Below the pieces are notes generated by a model. It did no database searches, was not told the DNA's origin, and saw only the letters and a list, made by a program, of their open reading frames with translations. DNA of 64,000 nt from Kazachstania africana CBS 2517 (taxonomy: Eukaryota > Ascomycota > Saccharomycetes > Saccharomycetales > Saccharomycetaceae), in NCBI RefSeq assembly GCF_000304475.1, contig NC_018949.1, positions 186,001-250,000 on the forward strand, given 5' to 3'. The translations under genes and the position numbers were made by a program. Positions 1-11,303 of this stretch are shown here, in pieces. Every line of letters begins with the position of its first letter. Within the stretch, counting starts at the first letter, position 1.

Positions 1-3000
1 TCAAAATCAAGGAAAGCTTTTAAGGAGATCGATCCACTGGCGGTCTCAGGAAGGGATCGTAAACATCACAGACTTAGAGGTAGGAATTTCAATTTACATG
101 AAGGTAAAGATAATGCGGATATAAAAGCCAACACTTATTCTTTTCTTAATAACACACCAACTTCAAATTACCAGTATGGAAATGAGGATGACTTTTCGGA
201 CTATACTTCCGGAACAGAAAGCACGACTTCATCTTCTTCCGAGGAAAAAGATGAAGATTTTTATGATATCGATAGTGATGAACATGATAATAGTAATGTG
301 CGAAGGGCACTGGTGAAAGATGCTAAAAAGAGGCTGATGTCGTCAACAGAACTTTCTGCTTTGGCGAGAGAAAATAGTAATGAAAATATGGCAGGACGTG
401 TAAGGTTTAGTTTAGACGATGAAAGATTTGATAAAGTGGAATATGAATTAGAACGTTACTATAAAGATTTTAGTGACTTAGACCCAAAGAGACATTATGC
501 CATTCGTATTTTCAATACGGATGATACATTCACCACATTATCTTGTACACCTGGCACAACCGTTGAAGAAATGTTACCAACTTTAAAAAAGAAATTTAAC
601 ATAACTTCACAAAGCAACTTTCAAATATCATTAAAAGTTGGTAAATTGTCAAAAATTTTGAGGCCATTGTCCAAGCCAATTCTTGTAGAAAGGAAACTTT
701 TGCTATTGAATGGTTATAGAAAATCTGACCCATTACATATAATGGGTATAGAGGATTTAAGTTTTGTTTTCAAATTTCTCTTCCATCCAGTAACACCCTC
801 TCACTTCACTCCTGAACAAGAACACAAATTGTTAAGAAGCGACTTCGTGCATGTGGATCTGAGAAATATGGATTTGACTACACCTCCAATCATCTTTTAT
901 CAACATACTTCAGAAATTGAGAGTTTAGATGTATCAAATAATGCCAATATTTTCCTTCCATTAGAATTTATACAGAGCACCATTAAATTATTAAGTTTAA
1001 GAATGGTGAATGTTAGGGCATCAAAGTTTCCTGCTAACATAACGGAAGCTTATAAACTTGTTTCGTTAGAATTACAGAGAAATTTCATTAAGAAAGTGCC
1101 AAGTTCAATTTCAAAATTGGGAAATTTGACTATTTTAAATCTTCAATGTAATGAGCTGGACAAACTACCAAACGGATTCGTGCAACTGAAAAACTTACAA
1201 TTACTAGATCTCTCATCAAACAGGTTTGTTCATTATCCAGAAGTTATAAATAGCTGTACCAATCTACTTCAAGCTGACTTATCCTATAATAAAATTCAAT
1301 CTTTGCCTGAAAGTATCAATCAATTGGTAAAATTGGCAAAGATCAATTTGTCCCACAATAAGCTTACCACAATTACAAGTTTGGTCAGTATGAAGAGTCT
1401 AAGGACCTTGAATCTGCGCCATAATAGGATAACCTCCATGAAAACTGATGCATCAAACTTACAGAACCTGTTTTTAACCGATAATAGAATTTCCAGGTTT
1501 GAAGATACTCTGCCTAAATTGCGCGCTTTAGAAATACAGGAAAATCCCATCACCTCAATATCATTCAAAGAATTTTACCCTATGAATATGACAAGTTTAT
1601 CTTTAAATAAAGCACAACTGTCCAGTATTCCCGGTGAACTCTTCACTAATTTAACAAGACTAGAAAAACTAGAATTGAACGAAAATAATTTAAGTAGACT
1701 TCCACCGGAAATCTCTCTGTTAAGCAAACTAATCTATCTTTCTGTCGCTAGAAACAAACTTGAATGCTTTCCGCCCAATTTTTCACAGCTAACTAGTTTA
1801 AAATCATTGGATCTTCATTCTAACAATATTAGGGACTTTTATGACGGGATGGAAGATATTGAACTGAACTTTCTAAATATATCTTCTAATATGTTTGGTA
1901 CCCCAAGTCTCGAAAAACCATTCTATCAGAACATTTTGAATGGAGCCAAGTTGTCAAAAAGTTTACTATTTTTTATTGCAGCGGATAACCAATTTGACGA
2001 TGATATGTGGCCCTTTTTCAACTCTTTTTCAAACTTGCAGCTGTTGAATTTGTCATATAATAACTTTAAAAATGCTTCTGCTTTAAAGCTACAGAGCTTA
2101 ACTGAACTGTTTTTGTCTGGAAACAAGCTTGCAACCCTCTCAGGTGATAGTTTTTTAAGATGGTCTCAGTTGAAGACCCTCATGTTGAATAATAACCAGT
2201 TACAAACCTTACCTGCCGAATTATCACATCTTTCTCAACTTACAACGCTTGATGTGGGTTCTAACCAGCTCAAATACAATATTTCTAATTATCACTATGA
2301 TTGGAATTGGAGAAACAACAAGGATTTGAAATACTTAAATTTCTCAGGGAATAGAAGATTTGAGGTAAGATCATACTTTGACGAAACACTTGGTGCAGAT
2401 TTATCTGATATGACTGAATTGAATAACTTGAAGGTGCTGGGTTTGATGGATGTCACGTTAAATACGACCAGAGTTCCTGATGAAAGTAGCAATTTCCGTC
2501 TAAGAACTACAGCATCAGTAATCAATGGTATGCGATATGGTGTGGCTGACACCCTGGGTCAGCGTGACCATGTATCTGTCAGAGATGTAACTTTTGAAAG
2601 ATTTAGAGGTAAGGATGATGAATGTTTGTTATGTCTACACGATGGTAAAAATCAAAATGCCGAGTATGGCCACAATATTTCTAGAATTGTTAGAGACATT
2701 TACGATAAAATTCTAATTAGGCAACTAGAGAAATACGGGGATAATAATGATGAAAATATCAAGAAAGCATTACGTTTCAGTTTCTTACAGTTAAATAAAG
2801 AGGTTAACGGGATGCTCTCTTCCGTGGATAATGGCACCAATGTGGAAAACTTAACATCTGCAGATTTGTTAAGTGGTGCTTGTTCTACCATTATTTATAT
2901 CAAAGGTAAAAAAATGTTTACAGCTAATATAGGTGATTGTATGGGTGTACTATCGAAATATAATGGGGACTACCAAATTTTAACAAAAAGACATGTTCCA

Positions 3001-4545
3001 TCTAAAAGGGAGGAGTATGAAAGAATAAGACTTTCTGGGGGATATGTTAACAATGACAGATTGGATGGTGTAGCTGACGTTTCAAGGGCAGTGGGATTTT
3101 TCGATTTACTGCCTCATATTCACGCCTCACCTGATATTTCAATGGTTACACTAAGCAAAGCTGATGAAATGCTGGTAGTAGCAACACATAGACTTTGGGA
3201 TTACATGGATGTAGAAACGGCCTGTGATATAGCAAGAGAAAATAGTACCCAGCCTATGCTTGCTGCTCAAGAAATGAAAGATCATGCAATTGCATATGGA
3301 TGTTCAGAAGCCATAACTATTTTATGTTTGGCATTGGATAAAAGCACTGAAGGTCAAAGGAAATTTACTGTTAATAAAAATTCATTAATGACCAGAAGAA
3401 CTACTTTCGAAGATACTACACTAAGGCGATTACAACCAGAAATTTCCCCACCAACTGGGAACCTAGCTGTTGTCTTCACAGATATTAAAAATTCAACACT
3501 TTTGTGGGAATTATTTCCAAATGCAATGCGTACAGCAATAAAAACCCACAATGATATTATGCGTCGTCAACTTAGAATTTTTGGTGGTTATGAGGTCAAA
3601 ACAGAAGGTGACGCATTTATGGTGACGTTTCCGACCCCAATAGGAGCGCTAGTGTGGTGTCTCAGTGTTCAGCTAAAATTGCTGGATGCTGCTTGGCCAC
3701 AAGAAATAACAAGCATTCAAGATGGGAGCCTTGTAACGGATGAGCAAGGGAACAAAATATATCAAGGCCTCTCTGTGCGTATGGGTACTCATTGGGGTTG
3801 CCCTGTTCCTGAACTTGATCTGGTAACGCAAAGAATGGATTATTTAGGACCTGTAGTGAACAAAGCAGCAAGAGTTTCGGGTGTAGCCGATGGTGGTCAA
3901 ATTACCTTGAGTAGTGATTTCATTTCGGAGTTCAACAAAATCATGGAATATCACAAGGAGGTAGTTAACGACAAGAAATCTTTAAAAGATGTTTACGGAG
4001 AAGAAATTATTGGAGAGGTTTTAGAGAAGGAAATAGCAATGTTAGAGAACATTGGTTGGGTATTTTTTGATCATGGGGAACAAAAATTAAAAGGCTTAGA
4101 GACAAAGGAGCTTGTCACTATTGTATATCCTAAATCTTTAGGATCCAGACATAATTTTTCCTCTGAAACTGAGGATTCTAAAAGCGTTGATCGAGATCTC
4201 CTCTTTAAACTAAGGACTCTTTCAAACAGGTTAGAATGTGTCACATCCGCCGTTAGTGGTGGTACGCTTGAGGTTGAAGCTCATCTTGAGGATAATACTT
4301 ACGTTACTTTGGACGATAGGTCTCGAAATGCGATCATGAGTGCAATATCGGACCGAGAAGTTGTTTCCTTTTTAGACCACTTAGTTACTAGAATTGAATC
4401 TATGGTTTCGTTATTACTAGTTCGGCAAAGGTTGACCGGTTTAGACGTTTATTACGGATCAGATCCTCTACATTCTCCCCAGTCTATCTTCGACATAGTA
4501 GACATAGTATTAAAAACTTATGAGGAGGGCGAGAATCCTCATTAA
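1..4545 (+). CDS. CYR1: Adenylate cyclase, 5'-truncated by window edge
   Basis: Makes cAMP from ATP in the Ras/PKA nutrient-signalling pathway; peripheral membrane enzyme activated by Ras. The frame is open from base 1, so the gene starts outside the window. 1514 codons are present, against about 2026 in S. cerevisiae, so about 500 N-terminal residues are missing. In order: an acidic Ser/Thr-rich stretch, a Ras-associating domain (about nt 480-760), a long run of leucine-rich repeats (about 860-2450), a PP2C-like domain (about 2520-3340), the class III cyclase domain beginning [14 protein letters not shown] (about 3457-3900), and a C-terminal tail where the family binds CAP/Srv2. The two expected metal-binding aspartates are present (FTDI at 3481 and EGDAF at 3610). 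The next genes SYS1 and COX16 keep the S. cerevisiae YJL005-YJL003 order. Looks intact. Confidence 0.97.
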   Translation, partial: SKSRKAFKEIDPLAVSGRDRKHHRLRGRNFNLHEGKDNADIKANTYSFLNNTPTSNYQYGNEDDFSDYTSGTESTTSSSSEEKDEDFYDIDSDEHDNSNVRRALVKDAKKRLMSSTELSALARENSNENMAGRVRFSLDDERFDKVEYELERYYKDFSDLDPKRHYAIRIFNTDDTFTTLSCTPGTTVEEMLPTLKKKFNITSQSNFQISLKVGKLSKILRPLSKPILVERKLLLLNGYRKSDPLHIMGIEDLSFVFKFLFHPVTPSHFTPEQEHKLLRSDFVHVDLRNMDLTTPPIIFYQHTSEIESLDVSNNANIFLPLEFIQSTIKLLSLRMVNVRASKFPANITEAYKLVSLELQRNFIKKVPSSISKLGNLTILNLQCNELDKLPNGFVQLKNLQLLDLSSNRFVHYPEVINSCTNLLQADLSYNKIQSLPESINQLVKLAKINLSHNKLTTITSLVSMKSLRTLNLRHNRITSMKTDASNLQNLFLTDNRISRFEDTLPKLRALEIQENPITSISFKEFYPMNMTSLSLNKAQLSSIPGELFTNLTRLEKLELNENNLSRLPPEISLLSKLIYLSVARNKLECFPPNFSQLTSLKSLDLHSNNIRDFYDGMEDIELNFLNISSNMFGTPSLEKPFYQNILNGAKLSKSLLFFIAADNQFDDDMWPFFNSFSNLQLLNLSYNNFKNASALKLQSLTELFLSGNKLATLSGDSFLRWSQLKTLMLNNNQLQTLPAELSHLSQLTTLDVGSNQLKYNISNYHYDWNWRNNKDLKYLNFSGNRRFEVRSYFDETLGADLSDMTELNNLKVLGLMDVTLNTTRVPDESSNFRLRTTASVINGMRYGVADTLGQRDHVSVRDVTFERFRGKDDECLLCLHDGKNQNAEYGHNISRIVRDIYDKILIRQLEKYGDNNDENIKKALRFSFLQLNKEVNGMLSSVDNGTNVENLTSADLLSGACSTIIYIKGKKMFTANIGDCMGVLSKYNGDYQILTKRHVPSKREEYERIRLSGGYVNNDRLDGVADVSRAVGFFDLLPHIHASPDISMVTLSKADEMLVVATHRLWDYMDVETACDIARENSTQPMLAAQEMKDHAIAYGCSEAITILCLALDKSTEGQRKFTVNKNSLMTRRTTFEDTTLRRLQPEISPPTGNLAVVFTDIKNSTLLWELFPNAMRTAIKTHNDIMRRQLRIFGGYEVKTEGDAFMVTFPTPIGALVWCLSVQLKLLDAAWPQEITSIQDGSLVTDEQGNKIYQGLSVRMGTHWGCPVPELDLVTQRMDYLGPVVNKAARVSGVADGGQITLSSDFISEFNKIMEYHKEVVNDKKSLKDVYGEEIIGEVLEKEIAMLENIGWVFFDHGEQKLKGLETKELVTIVYPKSLGSRHNFSSETEDSKSVDRDLLFKLRTLSNRLECVTSAVSGGTLEVEAHLEDNTYVTLDDRSRNAIMSAISDREVVSFLDHLVTRIESMVSLLLVRQRLTGLDVYYGSDPLHSPQSIFDIVDIVLKTYEEGENPH

Positions 4546-4781
4546 CTCAGTCACATTTTTCATTTATATATATAACTGTTTACTTATTCTTAATGTTTCT
4601 ACTAATACAAATTTTCAAAGCGCTGATCAGTTAGTTTGAAATGCTGAAGCGCTTACATCATATAAGGTTACACAACTACTTTTGAGTTATATGATTCAAG
4701 AAACACTTTCAATTGAGTGATATTATCTGATGCAAGTTGGATACTATCTCTTTTTCCTATAAATAGACGAAATTGAGATCA

Positions 4782-5372
4782 TTATTGACTTTCCAGGTCC
4801 TTTACTCGGGAATTTCCATTCTCCAAAGTATCCATATCTTGCAACTGCATATTTGCAACATTATCTTCGTCCAACATACCTTCAAAAAAGGTATCCCTTA
4901 GTTCTCTCCATCTTGTAGTCCACGTACCCAAAAAGATTAAGATTAATGAAGAACAAAACTGCAACATAAACCATGTTAAAGAGGGTATCTCACCCGTATA
5001 TAGACAAACTGCAATAAAATTAATAGCATGAATAGTTACAGCGAAATCCCAGGCCAGTTTACTTCTACCAACGATAACAGTCAGGAAAATAACGCAAATG
5101 AGAGCATCTAGAAGCCACAGTAAACACATGGAAAGACCATATGTATTAGTTATATCAATATTTTCAAAGGAAAATAGCCATTTTTTTATCTCTATTTTAT
5201 GTCCCTCGATGTTTGCCCAACAACAAAACAATAAGGTGGCAGTTGTATAATAGAATAATTGCAGAAGGACGATTTGTAAAAATATCTTACGAGGGGACAA
5301 TGAGTCCTGTTTAAAAATCTCTGAAAGCCTCAATTCATTTGGAATACGCATGTATCTTCTAAGTGATAGCAT
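4782..5372 (-). CDS. SYS1: Golgi integral membrane protein Sys1
   Basis: Four-span Golgi membrane protein. In the family it recruits the GTPase Arl3 and so the golgin Imh1, supporting endosome-to-Golgi traffic. 196 aa against about 203 in S. cerevisiae. The start RRYMRIPNELRLSEIFKQDS and the motif GTWTTRWRELRDTFFEG are near-identical to the family. Hydrophobic segments lie at about residues 30-50, 75-98, 104-122 and 127-147. The tail is short and acidic. Convergent with CYR1 (about 240 bp apart) and divergent from COX16 across about 380 bp. Confidence 0.96.
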   Translation of the reverse strand: MLSLRRYMRIPNELRLSEIFKQDSLSPRKIFLQIVLLQLFYYTTATLLFCCWANIEGHKIEIKKWLFSFENIDITNTYGLSMCLLWLLDALICVIFLTVIVGRSKLAWDFAVTIHAINFIAVCLYTGEIPSLTWFMLQFCSSLILIFLGTWTTRWRELRDTFFEGMLDEDNVANMQLQDMDTLENGNSRVKDLESQ

Positions 5373-5751
5373 ATCTTGATTTAACTTTTACGGTACTACT
5401 TGCTAGCAAAAAGGAGAGTAGCAAATTGTAGAAGAAGTGATTAGGATAATGCACAGTGGGATACTTCAGAATTTTCTTCAGTCCATCTATCTACATCGAT
5501 TGCAACGTTGAACTTGTGGACCAAAAAAAAAAATAGAATATTAGGCTTCGGATAAGAATTATACACAGCCCTAAAGTGTAAAAAAGACATACTTGTTATA
5601 GTAGCGTCGAGGGAACAACGTGTAAGATAGCATCATAGTGGTAAATTAAAGGACCTTATTCAGTAAGTTTTGCTAATTCAGAAAACAATTTATAATTTTT
5701 TAATCGACTAGATCGATTCAGGATACTAAAAGACGCTCCAAGAAACTTCAG
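5373..5751. promoter_or_regulatory. Divergent promoter region SYS1/COX16
   Basis: About 380 bp between two start codons. It has short A-runs (a 12-nt run near 5523) and AT-rich sequence just before COX16. No specific factor site stands out. Confidence 0.4.
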
Positions 5752-6108
5752 ATGTCGTTTGGTTCAAAAAAATTTAGATCTAAGAGGGAGCAACTGGCGT
5801 ATGATGCGTCACTAGCAGGGAAGTATTACAAGCGCCTGAAAGGTAATCCTTTTTTATACTTTGGTTTACCGTTTTTGGGGATGATGGTAATTAGTTCATA
5901 CTGGTTAGCTGGGTTCACTGCCATTAAATATGAGAGGGACGATAGACACGTTCAAGAGATGAACGAGGAAGAATTAACAAAGCTCATAAAGAATAGAAGG
6001 AAATTTGATATTAAGGATGAGTTTTACCGCCTACAGGGGTTAGCTGAAGAAGACTGGGAACCAAAAAGAGTGGAAAGGTTAGACGACGAATCAGAAAACG
6101 TTTGGTAG
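5752..6108 (+). CDS. COX16: Cytochrome c oxidase assembly factor Cox16
   Basis: Mitochondrial inner-membrane protein needed for assembly of cytochrome c oxidase (family knowledge: acts around Cox1/Cox2 maturation). 118 aa, the same length as in S. cerevisiae. It begins MSFGSKKFRSKREQ, has one hydrophobic span at about residues 34-58 (FLYFGLPFLGMMVISSYWLA), and ends in the conserved RLDDESENVW. The basic N-terminus followed by a single span fits a matrix-in topology. In S. cerevisiae the next genes toward CEN10 are OST1 and PRE3; neither is here. Confidence 0.96.
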   Translation: MSFGSKKFRSKREQLAYDASLAGKYYKRLKGNPFLYFGLPFLGMMVISSYWLAGFTAIKYERDDRHVQEMNEEELTKLIKNRRKFDIKDEFYRLQGLAEEDWEPKRVERLDDESENVW

Positions 6109-6715
6109 TAACTGCAACTTAGGCGACCTCAAATTATCGTTGTAGACCAAGATTTGCTTATTGACTTATTTTTTAAATTTATTTTCTTTTCCAGGGTCAA
6201 TAGAATAGATAAAGATCCAGTACTCACTTTCCGTCGCATGAGGACACTATTACGTTATTTTCTTTGACATCGAGTTATCCGTTATCAATGAAGACTCATC
6301 ATCTTGAATATAAAATTTGCTCAAGGTATCAATATTAGATGACAAGAAAGAAATTTCCAGCAATGCTTAATTCCTTTTCAAAGAACATGCGTCTGCTTCA
6401 AGTTAATTTATATTCTAATATGGTAATTTGAAACCAATTAGCTGCTTCCAGTAGTTTACCATCCCGCTATTATCAAGAACTATACATGCAGAATGTCGGT
6501 AACTACAGTATATTTCCAGCAACGTTCTGAGTTTGTCTCCATATTGCTGTAGTAGAAAGTGATTCATTTGTGTTTGGTTTAAAAACCAGGCATTTTTTAT
6601 ATGTTGCTTGATATAAACCATCAATATAAATACTCTTTTCAAGCATTTCGACTGCAGATATCCTGATACATTGCTTGTTATATTACCTATTCAATTCTTC
6701 TAAAGCGTCATGAAG
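6109..6715. other. Intergenic, COX16 to reductase pseudogene
   Basis: About 600 bp downstream of COX16, moderately AT-rich. The only frame over 60 codons (6415-6642, minus) has no recognisable domain and looks like chance. I see no RNA gene or repeat here. Confidence 0.5.
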
Positions 6716-7713
6716 TCATAAAAAAAACCTTGGTAGTTGTCTTGGGCGATAGGACTCTTCCAAATATCTGATTTCTTCGTCAGACAAGTCGAGGTTTAGA
6801 GATTCGATAGCTTCTTTAGCTCTTTTAATTGGGCTCAAACCGACAATTGGTTGGCAGCTTAGCTTAAGACCCACGCAGTTGAAACCATTGCCATACTTAC
6901 GTTTTCACCTTCGGCAACTTTTTCAACACTGCCAATAATCTCTACATCTTGTTCCGAAAAATTATGCATTCGTGGATCATTTGCGCTCCTAGGAGTGTCC
7001 ACACCAACGGCCCTAGTCAATAAACCTCTAGAATTGGGTGAACAAGGAATCAAATCAATATTAAGTCTCTTAGCAAAGAGAATGACTTCTTTTTCATCCT
7101 CCCGATAGAGTAGATTGTATTGCGATTGCCATGAAATAAATTGCATTTCAGCGAATTCAGTTGCCAGTATAGTGGAGGCACCAACATACCTAACATCATC
7201 TCTTACTACGGCATCATTTAGAGACCCCTTGATTTCCTTCATAGGGAGATCATTGTCTAACCTATGTATCTGCAGTACACCAATATAGGTACTTGCCTCT
7301 CGAGAGATTTAGTGACTCCATCTAAAATGTACTTACGAGAAAGACCTCTTTGATTAATCACTCAGTGCAAGATCCTCATTGTCCGCAAGGTCCCTTAAAT
7401 TCGAGCTTTGAGATTTTTCTTCATCTACTGGAAAAAAGACTTTTGTTAGAATAACAACTGCTTCTCTTCTTATCTTGTATTCTCTCAAAAATTCACCCGA
7501 AAACCTCTCACTCTGGCCGGTACTGTAGACATCAGCAGTGTCAAAGGTACGTAAGTCATGATCATAGTAGTATTTCAAAATCTTGAAGGCCTCCTCTTTA
7601 TCCTCTTCAACCTAGTCTTGCAATTTTTTTTAACAGAAACACATACAACCGACAACAATTGGAGATATTTTTATGCCAGTCCTCCCGTAAGAAACTTATT
7701 TCACTAGCGATAT
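6716..7713 (-). pseudogene. Aldo-keto reductase pseudogene (YPL088W-like)
   Basis: Relic of an aryl-alcohol-dehydrogenase-type aldo-keto reductase closest to S. cerevisiae YPL088W (about 342 aa). The whole gene can be followed in pieces on the minus strand. The former start is now ATA at 7711-7713, followed by SLVK and a stop TAA (7696-7698) where the homologue has Gln. GIKISPIVVGCM is still readable. A further TAA falls just after this segment, and a TAG replaces the Trp of the KKWADW motif. 7354-7578 reads RTFDTADVYSTGQSERF up to a frameshift near 7350. 7260-7350 encodes NQRGLSRKYILDGV and then shifts again around LQIHRLD. 6859-7242 reads VRYVGASTILATEFAEMQF and has lost about 9 codons between two similar QF motifs. 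A last shift near 6860 leads into CQPIVGLSPIKRAKEAI and RYLEESYRPRQLPRF. At least three stops, three frameshifts and a lost start make it non-functional. The N-terminal alignment is by eye. Confidence 0.9.
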
Positions 7714-7800
7714 ATTTGGCTACCACTAATTTAAGAATGAATGGTTAATTTAAAAAAAAATATGGAAGACCAAACAGTAAACCAAACAATGCAATTGCTA

Positions 7801-7846
7801 GGTCCTAAATAGGTTTCGTATTAGATAATACTACCTATTTAGCACC
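7801..7846. repeat. 46-bp imperfect palindrome with two CArG boxes
   Basis: The left arm GGTCCTAAATAGG (7801-7813) matches the reverse complement of the right arm (7834-7846) at 12 of 13 bases. An inner pair GTATTA (7818-7823) and TAATAC (7826-7831) extends the symmetry. The left arm contains a perfect CC(A/T)6GG box (7804-7813), the Mcm1 type; the right arm has it with one change. It lies about 90-130 bp upstream of the former start of the reductase pseudogene. Confidence 0.7.
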
Positions 7847-7884
7847 AGATATGCGCTAGCCAGCTGCTCTGATATCTGATTATC

Positions 7885-8002
7885 TCGGCCGAATAATACC
7901 GCCATTGGAGATATTTAAACGAAATAATATCGGCCGAACGCCACATCAAACCTTGAATCTCTCTATTTCTTGGAAATGAGAGTATTTTACGAAATCGGCC
8001 TA
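7885..8002. promoter_or_regulatory. Three TCGGCCGA-type boxes
   Basis: The perfect palindrome TCGGCCGA occurs at 7885-7892 and 7930-7937, with a 7/8 copy TCGGCCTA at 7995-8002. Adjacent CGG half-sites are typical of zinc-cluster (Zn2Cys6) regulators. The sites lie 170-290 bp upstream of the former reductase start, so they are probably its old control region. The cognate factor is not identified. Confidence 0.45.
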
Positions 8003-9136
8003 CCCCTTCTAACTTGCCATAAACAGCCCCTTTTATCAATGGTATTACGGGAAGTGTTTTCTCTCCCTGCCGGTATCACAGTATTGTGTGCGAGTACAGA
8101 GAAACAGTCTAAAAAACATGAACTTTGAACCATTTCTATGTCAGAACTCCGAGTTACTTGAATCGAGTCTTTTACAATATTTTCCCGTCTCGTAAATTAA
8201 AGTAGGAAAAGACTTTCGAAGAAGACGCAGTGTCAACTGTTCTTATAATAAGTTGGCCTGTTGGATGTACATTAATGCCGAACAGTAGCTATGAGACGGC
8301 CAATTGCTTAAAGATAAAAACCTAATATCCAATAAATATTCATTTCTTGATGTTAAAGATAGTTACATTAAATGTCTCCCTTGTGCCTTTGGTAATAACC
8401 AAGACGTGCTTCTATCATTAAGAATGATCCTAGTACATCCAATAGACTAATTTCCAAAAAAAAGTGTGACGCACAGCTAAAAATAATTCATAATATTCTT
8501 CTTTAACCTCACTGGCATGAGTAAATCAGATTGTAGATATCTAACTAAGAAATTAGGAAGCATGCAGATGCAAAGCTTTTGAGAATGAAAATGTTATGAA
8601 CATTTTCTATGTTTCATGGAATATTTTTGCTGCTGGAAATTTTCATTAAATATATTCCTCGGTGATCTTCTTCATTTTTAAGATTCGGACGCGTACACAA
8701 AATATATTTTGAAAATCAAATTATACATGATTATAATAATCGGCTATATCACGTGCAACATACCAAAAGATAGTTCTCTAACAAATTTCTATCTGGATTA
8801 CTGCTAATTTCTCGTCAAACGTTACTCGTCATATTGATTATACTCTGGGAAGAGATACGTACTTACAACTATGTAATTTAATAAGTTTTGTCGTGCTAAG
8901 TGTGTGCCTGACAAAAATTTGTAATCGCTTATTCGTTTTCTTGTTGCAATTAATACAGTTTTCTAGAATATCTACGAAATGTACTATGCTCTTTCCCGAT
9001 TTAGTTTTTTCAACGCAAAATGAAGATAACACGTAAAAAAAAAAATGGTCGTGAGTTTTCCATTACTATATATGAAGGTTCAATCTTAAAAGCTAGTCAT
9101 AAAAGTAAGTCAATCGTAACCATTCAGGTACTCAAG

Positions 9137-11176
9137 ATGTTCAGTATGCGTGGTCATAACTGGTTAATTCCATTATCGGTTACATTGTATGCATTGTTTC
9201 TAATTGTTCTACCTTTCCAAAATATTTCCAAATCTTCTCATGTTTTTGCCAAAGCGGATGACGTTGAATCTTATGGAACCGTTATTGGTATCGATTTAGG
9301 TACCACTTACTCCTGTGTTGCCGTTATGAAGAACGGTAAAACAGAAATTCTGGCTAATGAACAAGGTAACAGAATTACACCTTCATACGTTGCCTTTACC
9401 GATGAAGAAAGATTAATTGGTGATGCGGCTAAAAATCAAATTGCATCAAATCCAAAGAATACTATTTTTGATATCAAAAGATTAATTGGTTTAAAATACG
9501 AAGATAGGTCTGTACAAAGAGATATCAAGCATTTGCCTTTCAATGTTGTTAGCAATGATGGTAAGCCAGCTGTCGAAGTTCAAGTTAAAGGTGAGAAAAA
9601 AATGTTCACTCCAGAAGAAATTTCTGGTATGATTTTAGGAAAGATGAAACAAATTGCTGAAGATTATTTGGGTCAAAAAGTTACACATGCTGTTGTCACT
9701 GTACCAGCATACTTCAATGATGCCCAAAGACAAGCTACGAAAGATGCAGGTACAATCGCCGGTTTGAATGTTTTAAGAATTGTCAACGAGCCAACTGCCG
9801 CTGCCATTGCCTACGGTTTAGATAAGTCCGACAAGGAACATCAAATTATTGTGTATGATTTGGGTGGTGGTACTTTTGATGTCTCCCTTTTATCTATTGA
9901 AAACGGTGTCTTCGAAGTACAAGCTACTTCTGGTGATACTCATTTGGGTGGTGAAGATTTTGATTATAAGATTGTTCGTCAATTGATTAAAGCTTTCAAA
10001 AAGAAGCACGGTATTGATGTAAGTGACAACGATAAAGCATTAGCAAAATTGAAGAGAGAAGCTGAGAAGGCTAAACGTGCCTTATCCAGCCAAATGTCTA
10101 CTCGTATTGAAATTGATTCTTTCGTTGATGGCATTGACTTGAGTGAAACATTAACCAGAGCTAAATTTGAAGAATTGAACTTAGACCTATTCAAGAGAAC
10201 TTTAAAACCTGTTGAAAAGGTATTGGAGGATGCTGGTCTTGAAAAAAATGCTATAGATGACATTGTTTTAGTCGGTGGTTCTACTAGAATTCCAAAAGTC
10301 CAACAATTATTGGAATCATTCTTTGATGGTAAGAAAGCTTCAAAAGGTATTAACCCTGATGAAGCCGTTGCATATGGTGCCGCTGTTCAAGCTGGTGTCT
10401 TATCCGGTGAAGAAGGTGTTGAAGATATTGTCTTATTAGATGTCAATGCTTTAACTTTAGGTATTGAAACAACTGGCGGTGTCATGACCCCATTAATTAA
10501 AAGAAATACTGCTATTCCAACCAAGAAATCACAAATATTCTCCACGGCGGTTGACAATCAACCAACCGTTATGATCCAAGTCTTTGAAGGTGAAAGAGCC
10601 ATGTCTAAGGACAATAATCTGCTAGGCAAGTTTGAACTTACTGGTATTCCACCAGCTCCAAGAGGGATTCCACAGATTGAAGTTACATTTGCGTTGGATG
10701 CTAATGGTATTCTGAAGGTTTCTGCTACTGATAAAGGTACGGGCAAATCAGAATCCATTACGATTACAAATGACAAAGGTAGATTGAGCCAAGACGATAT
10801 TGATAGAATGGTTGAAGAAGCTGAAAAGTACGCATCTGAAGATGCTGCTTTCAAAAACAAAATTGAAGCCAGAAATAAATTAGAAAACTACGCACACTCC
10901 ATCAAGAACCAAGTAAACGGTGATTTAAGTGATAAATTAGAGGAAGAAGACAAAGAAGCTTTGTCCGATGCTGCTAATGATACATTAGAGTGGTTAGAAG
11001 ATAACTTTGACTCTGCTATGGCTGAAGATTTCGAAGAAAAGTTTGACGCTTTGTCTAAGGTCGCTTATCCTATCACTTCCAAGTTATATGGCAGCCCAGA
11101 AGGTGCTTCGGAAGGTTTCGATTATGAAGACGACGAAGACGATGATGGTGACTACTTCGAACATGACGAATTGTAG
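9137..11176 (+). CDS. KAR2: ER Hsp70 chaperone Kar2/BiP
   Basis: Lumenal ER Hsp70: ATP-driven folding, Sec63-coupled translocation, ER-associated degradation, nuclear fusion, and sensing by Ire1. I choose the ATG at 9137 (679 aa; S. cerevisiae 682) because it places the signal peptide ([19 protein letters not shown], about residues 8-26) at the N-terminus. An in-frame ATG at 9020 would add 39 basic residues. The ATPase domain has [17 protein letters not shown] and [12 protein letters not shown]. The substrate-binding domain follows, then a helical lid, an acidic tail and the ER-retrieval signal HDEL. Sequence is near-identical to family members throughout. CTK2, BET4 and MAD2 nearby also come from the left arm of S. 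cerevisiae chromosome X. Confidence 0.98.
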   Translation: MFSMRGHNWLIPLSVTLYALFLIVLPFQNISKSSHVFAKADDVESYGTVIGIDLGTTYSCVAVMKNGKTEILANEQGNRITPSYVAFTDEERLIGDAAKNQIASNPKNTIFDIKRLIGLKYEDRSVQRDIKHLPFNVVSNDGKPAVEVQVKGEKKMFTPEEISGMILGKMKQIAEDYLGQKVTHAVVTVPAYFNDAQRQATKDAGTIAGLNVLRIVNEPTAAAIAYGLDKSDKEHQIIVYDLGGGTFDVSLLSIENGVFEVQATSGDTHLGGEDFDYKIVRQLIKAFKKKHGIDVSDNDKALAKLKREAEKAKRALSSQMSTRIEIDSFVDGIDLSETLTRAKFEELNLDLFKRTLKPVEKVLEDAGLEKNAIDDIVLVGGSTRIPKVQQLLESFFDGKKASKGINPDEAVAYGAAVQAGVLSGEEGVEDIVLLDVNALTLGIETTGGVMTPLIKRNTAIPTKKSQIFSTAVDNQPTVMIQVFEGERAMSKDNNLLGKFELTGIPPAPRGIPQIEVTFALDANGILKVSATDKGTGKSESITITNDKGRLSQDDIDRMVEEAEKYASEDAAFKNKIEARNKLENYAHSIKNQVNGDLSDKLEEEDKEALSDAANDTLEWLEDNFDSAMAEDFEEKFDALSKVAYPITSKLYGSPEGASEGFDYEDDEDDDGDYFEHDEL

Positions 11177-11303
11177 ACAAATGCATGAACTTTAAGATTT
11201 TTGATTTTCTTGCTTTAACTGAGCGTAAATACATTGATGTGTAAAGATGTAATAAAATACTGAGTTAGTATGGAAGTTTGAGTTTATCTTTGATTACTAT
11301 ACT

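Larger units (their letters stand above)
7714..9136. other. Long non-coding region upstream of KAR2
   Basis: About 1.4 kb, unusually long for this genome. The left part is the former promoter of the dead reductase and carries a CArG palindrome and TCGGCCGA boxes (listed separately). The right part is the KAR2 promoter. A CACGTG E-box sits at 8748-8755, and GACGTG near 8405 resembles a Hac1-type core. I could not find a canonical UPRE (CAGCGTG) or a clean three-unit heat-shock element. No other coding frame is credible. Confidence 0.45.

Noticed and set aside
6415..6642. 75-codon minus-strand frame between COX16 and the pseudogene
   Set aside because: No recognisable motif and an unremarkable composition; likely chance.
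7839..8039. 66-codon minus-strand frame over the TCGGCCGA boxes
   Set aside because: Overlaps regulatory-looking DNA and has no protein-like features.
8590..8655. Heat-shock element in the KAR2 promoter
   Set aside because: TTC and GAA units are present but none show the correct alternating 2-bp spacing over three units.
8684..8755. Possible centromere: CACGTG at 8748-8755, an AT-rich stretch to its left, and CCGAA on the minus strand at 8684-8688
   Set aside because: In the orientation that puts the AT-rich DNA inside, the CDEI match is imperfect, the spacer is only about 60 bp, and the CDEIII flank matches the consensus at about 3 of 9 fixed positions. Too weak to call.
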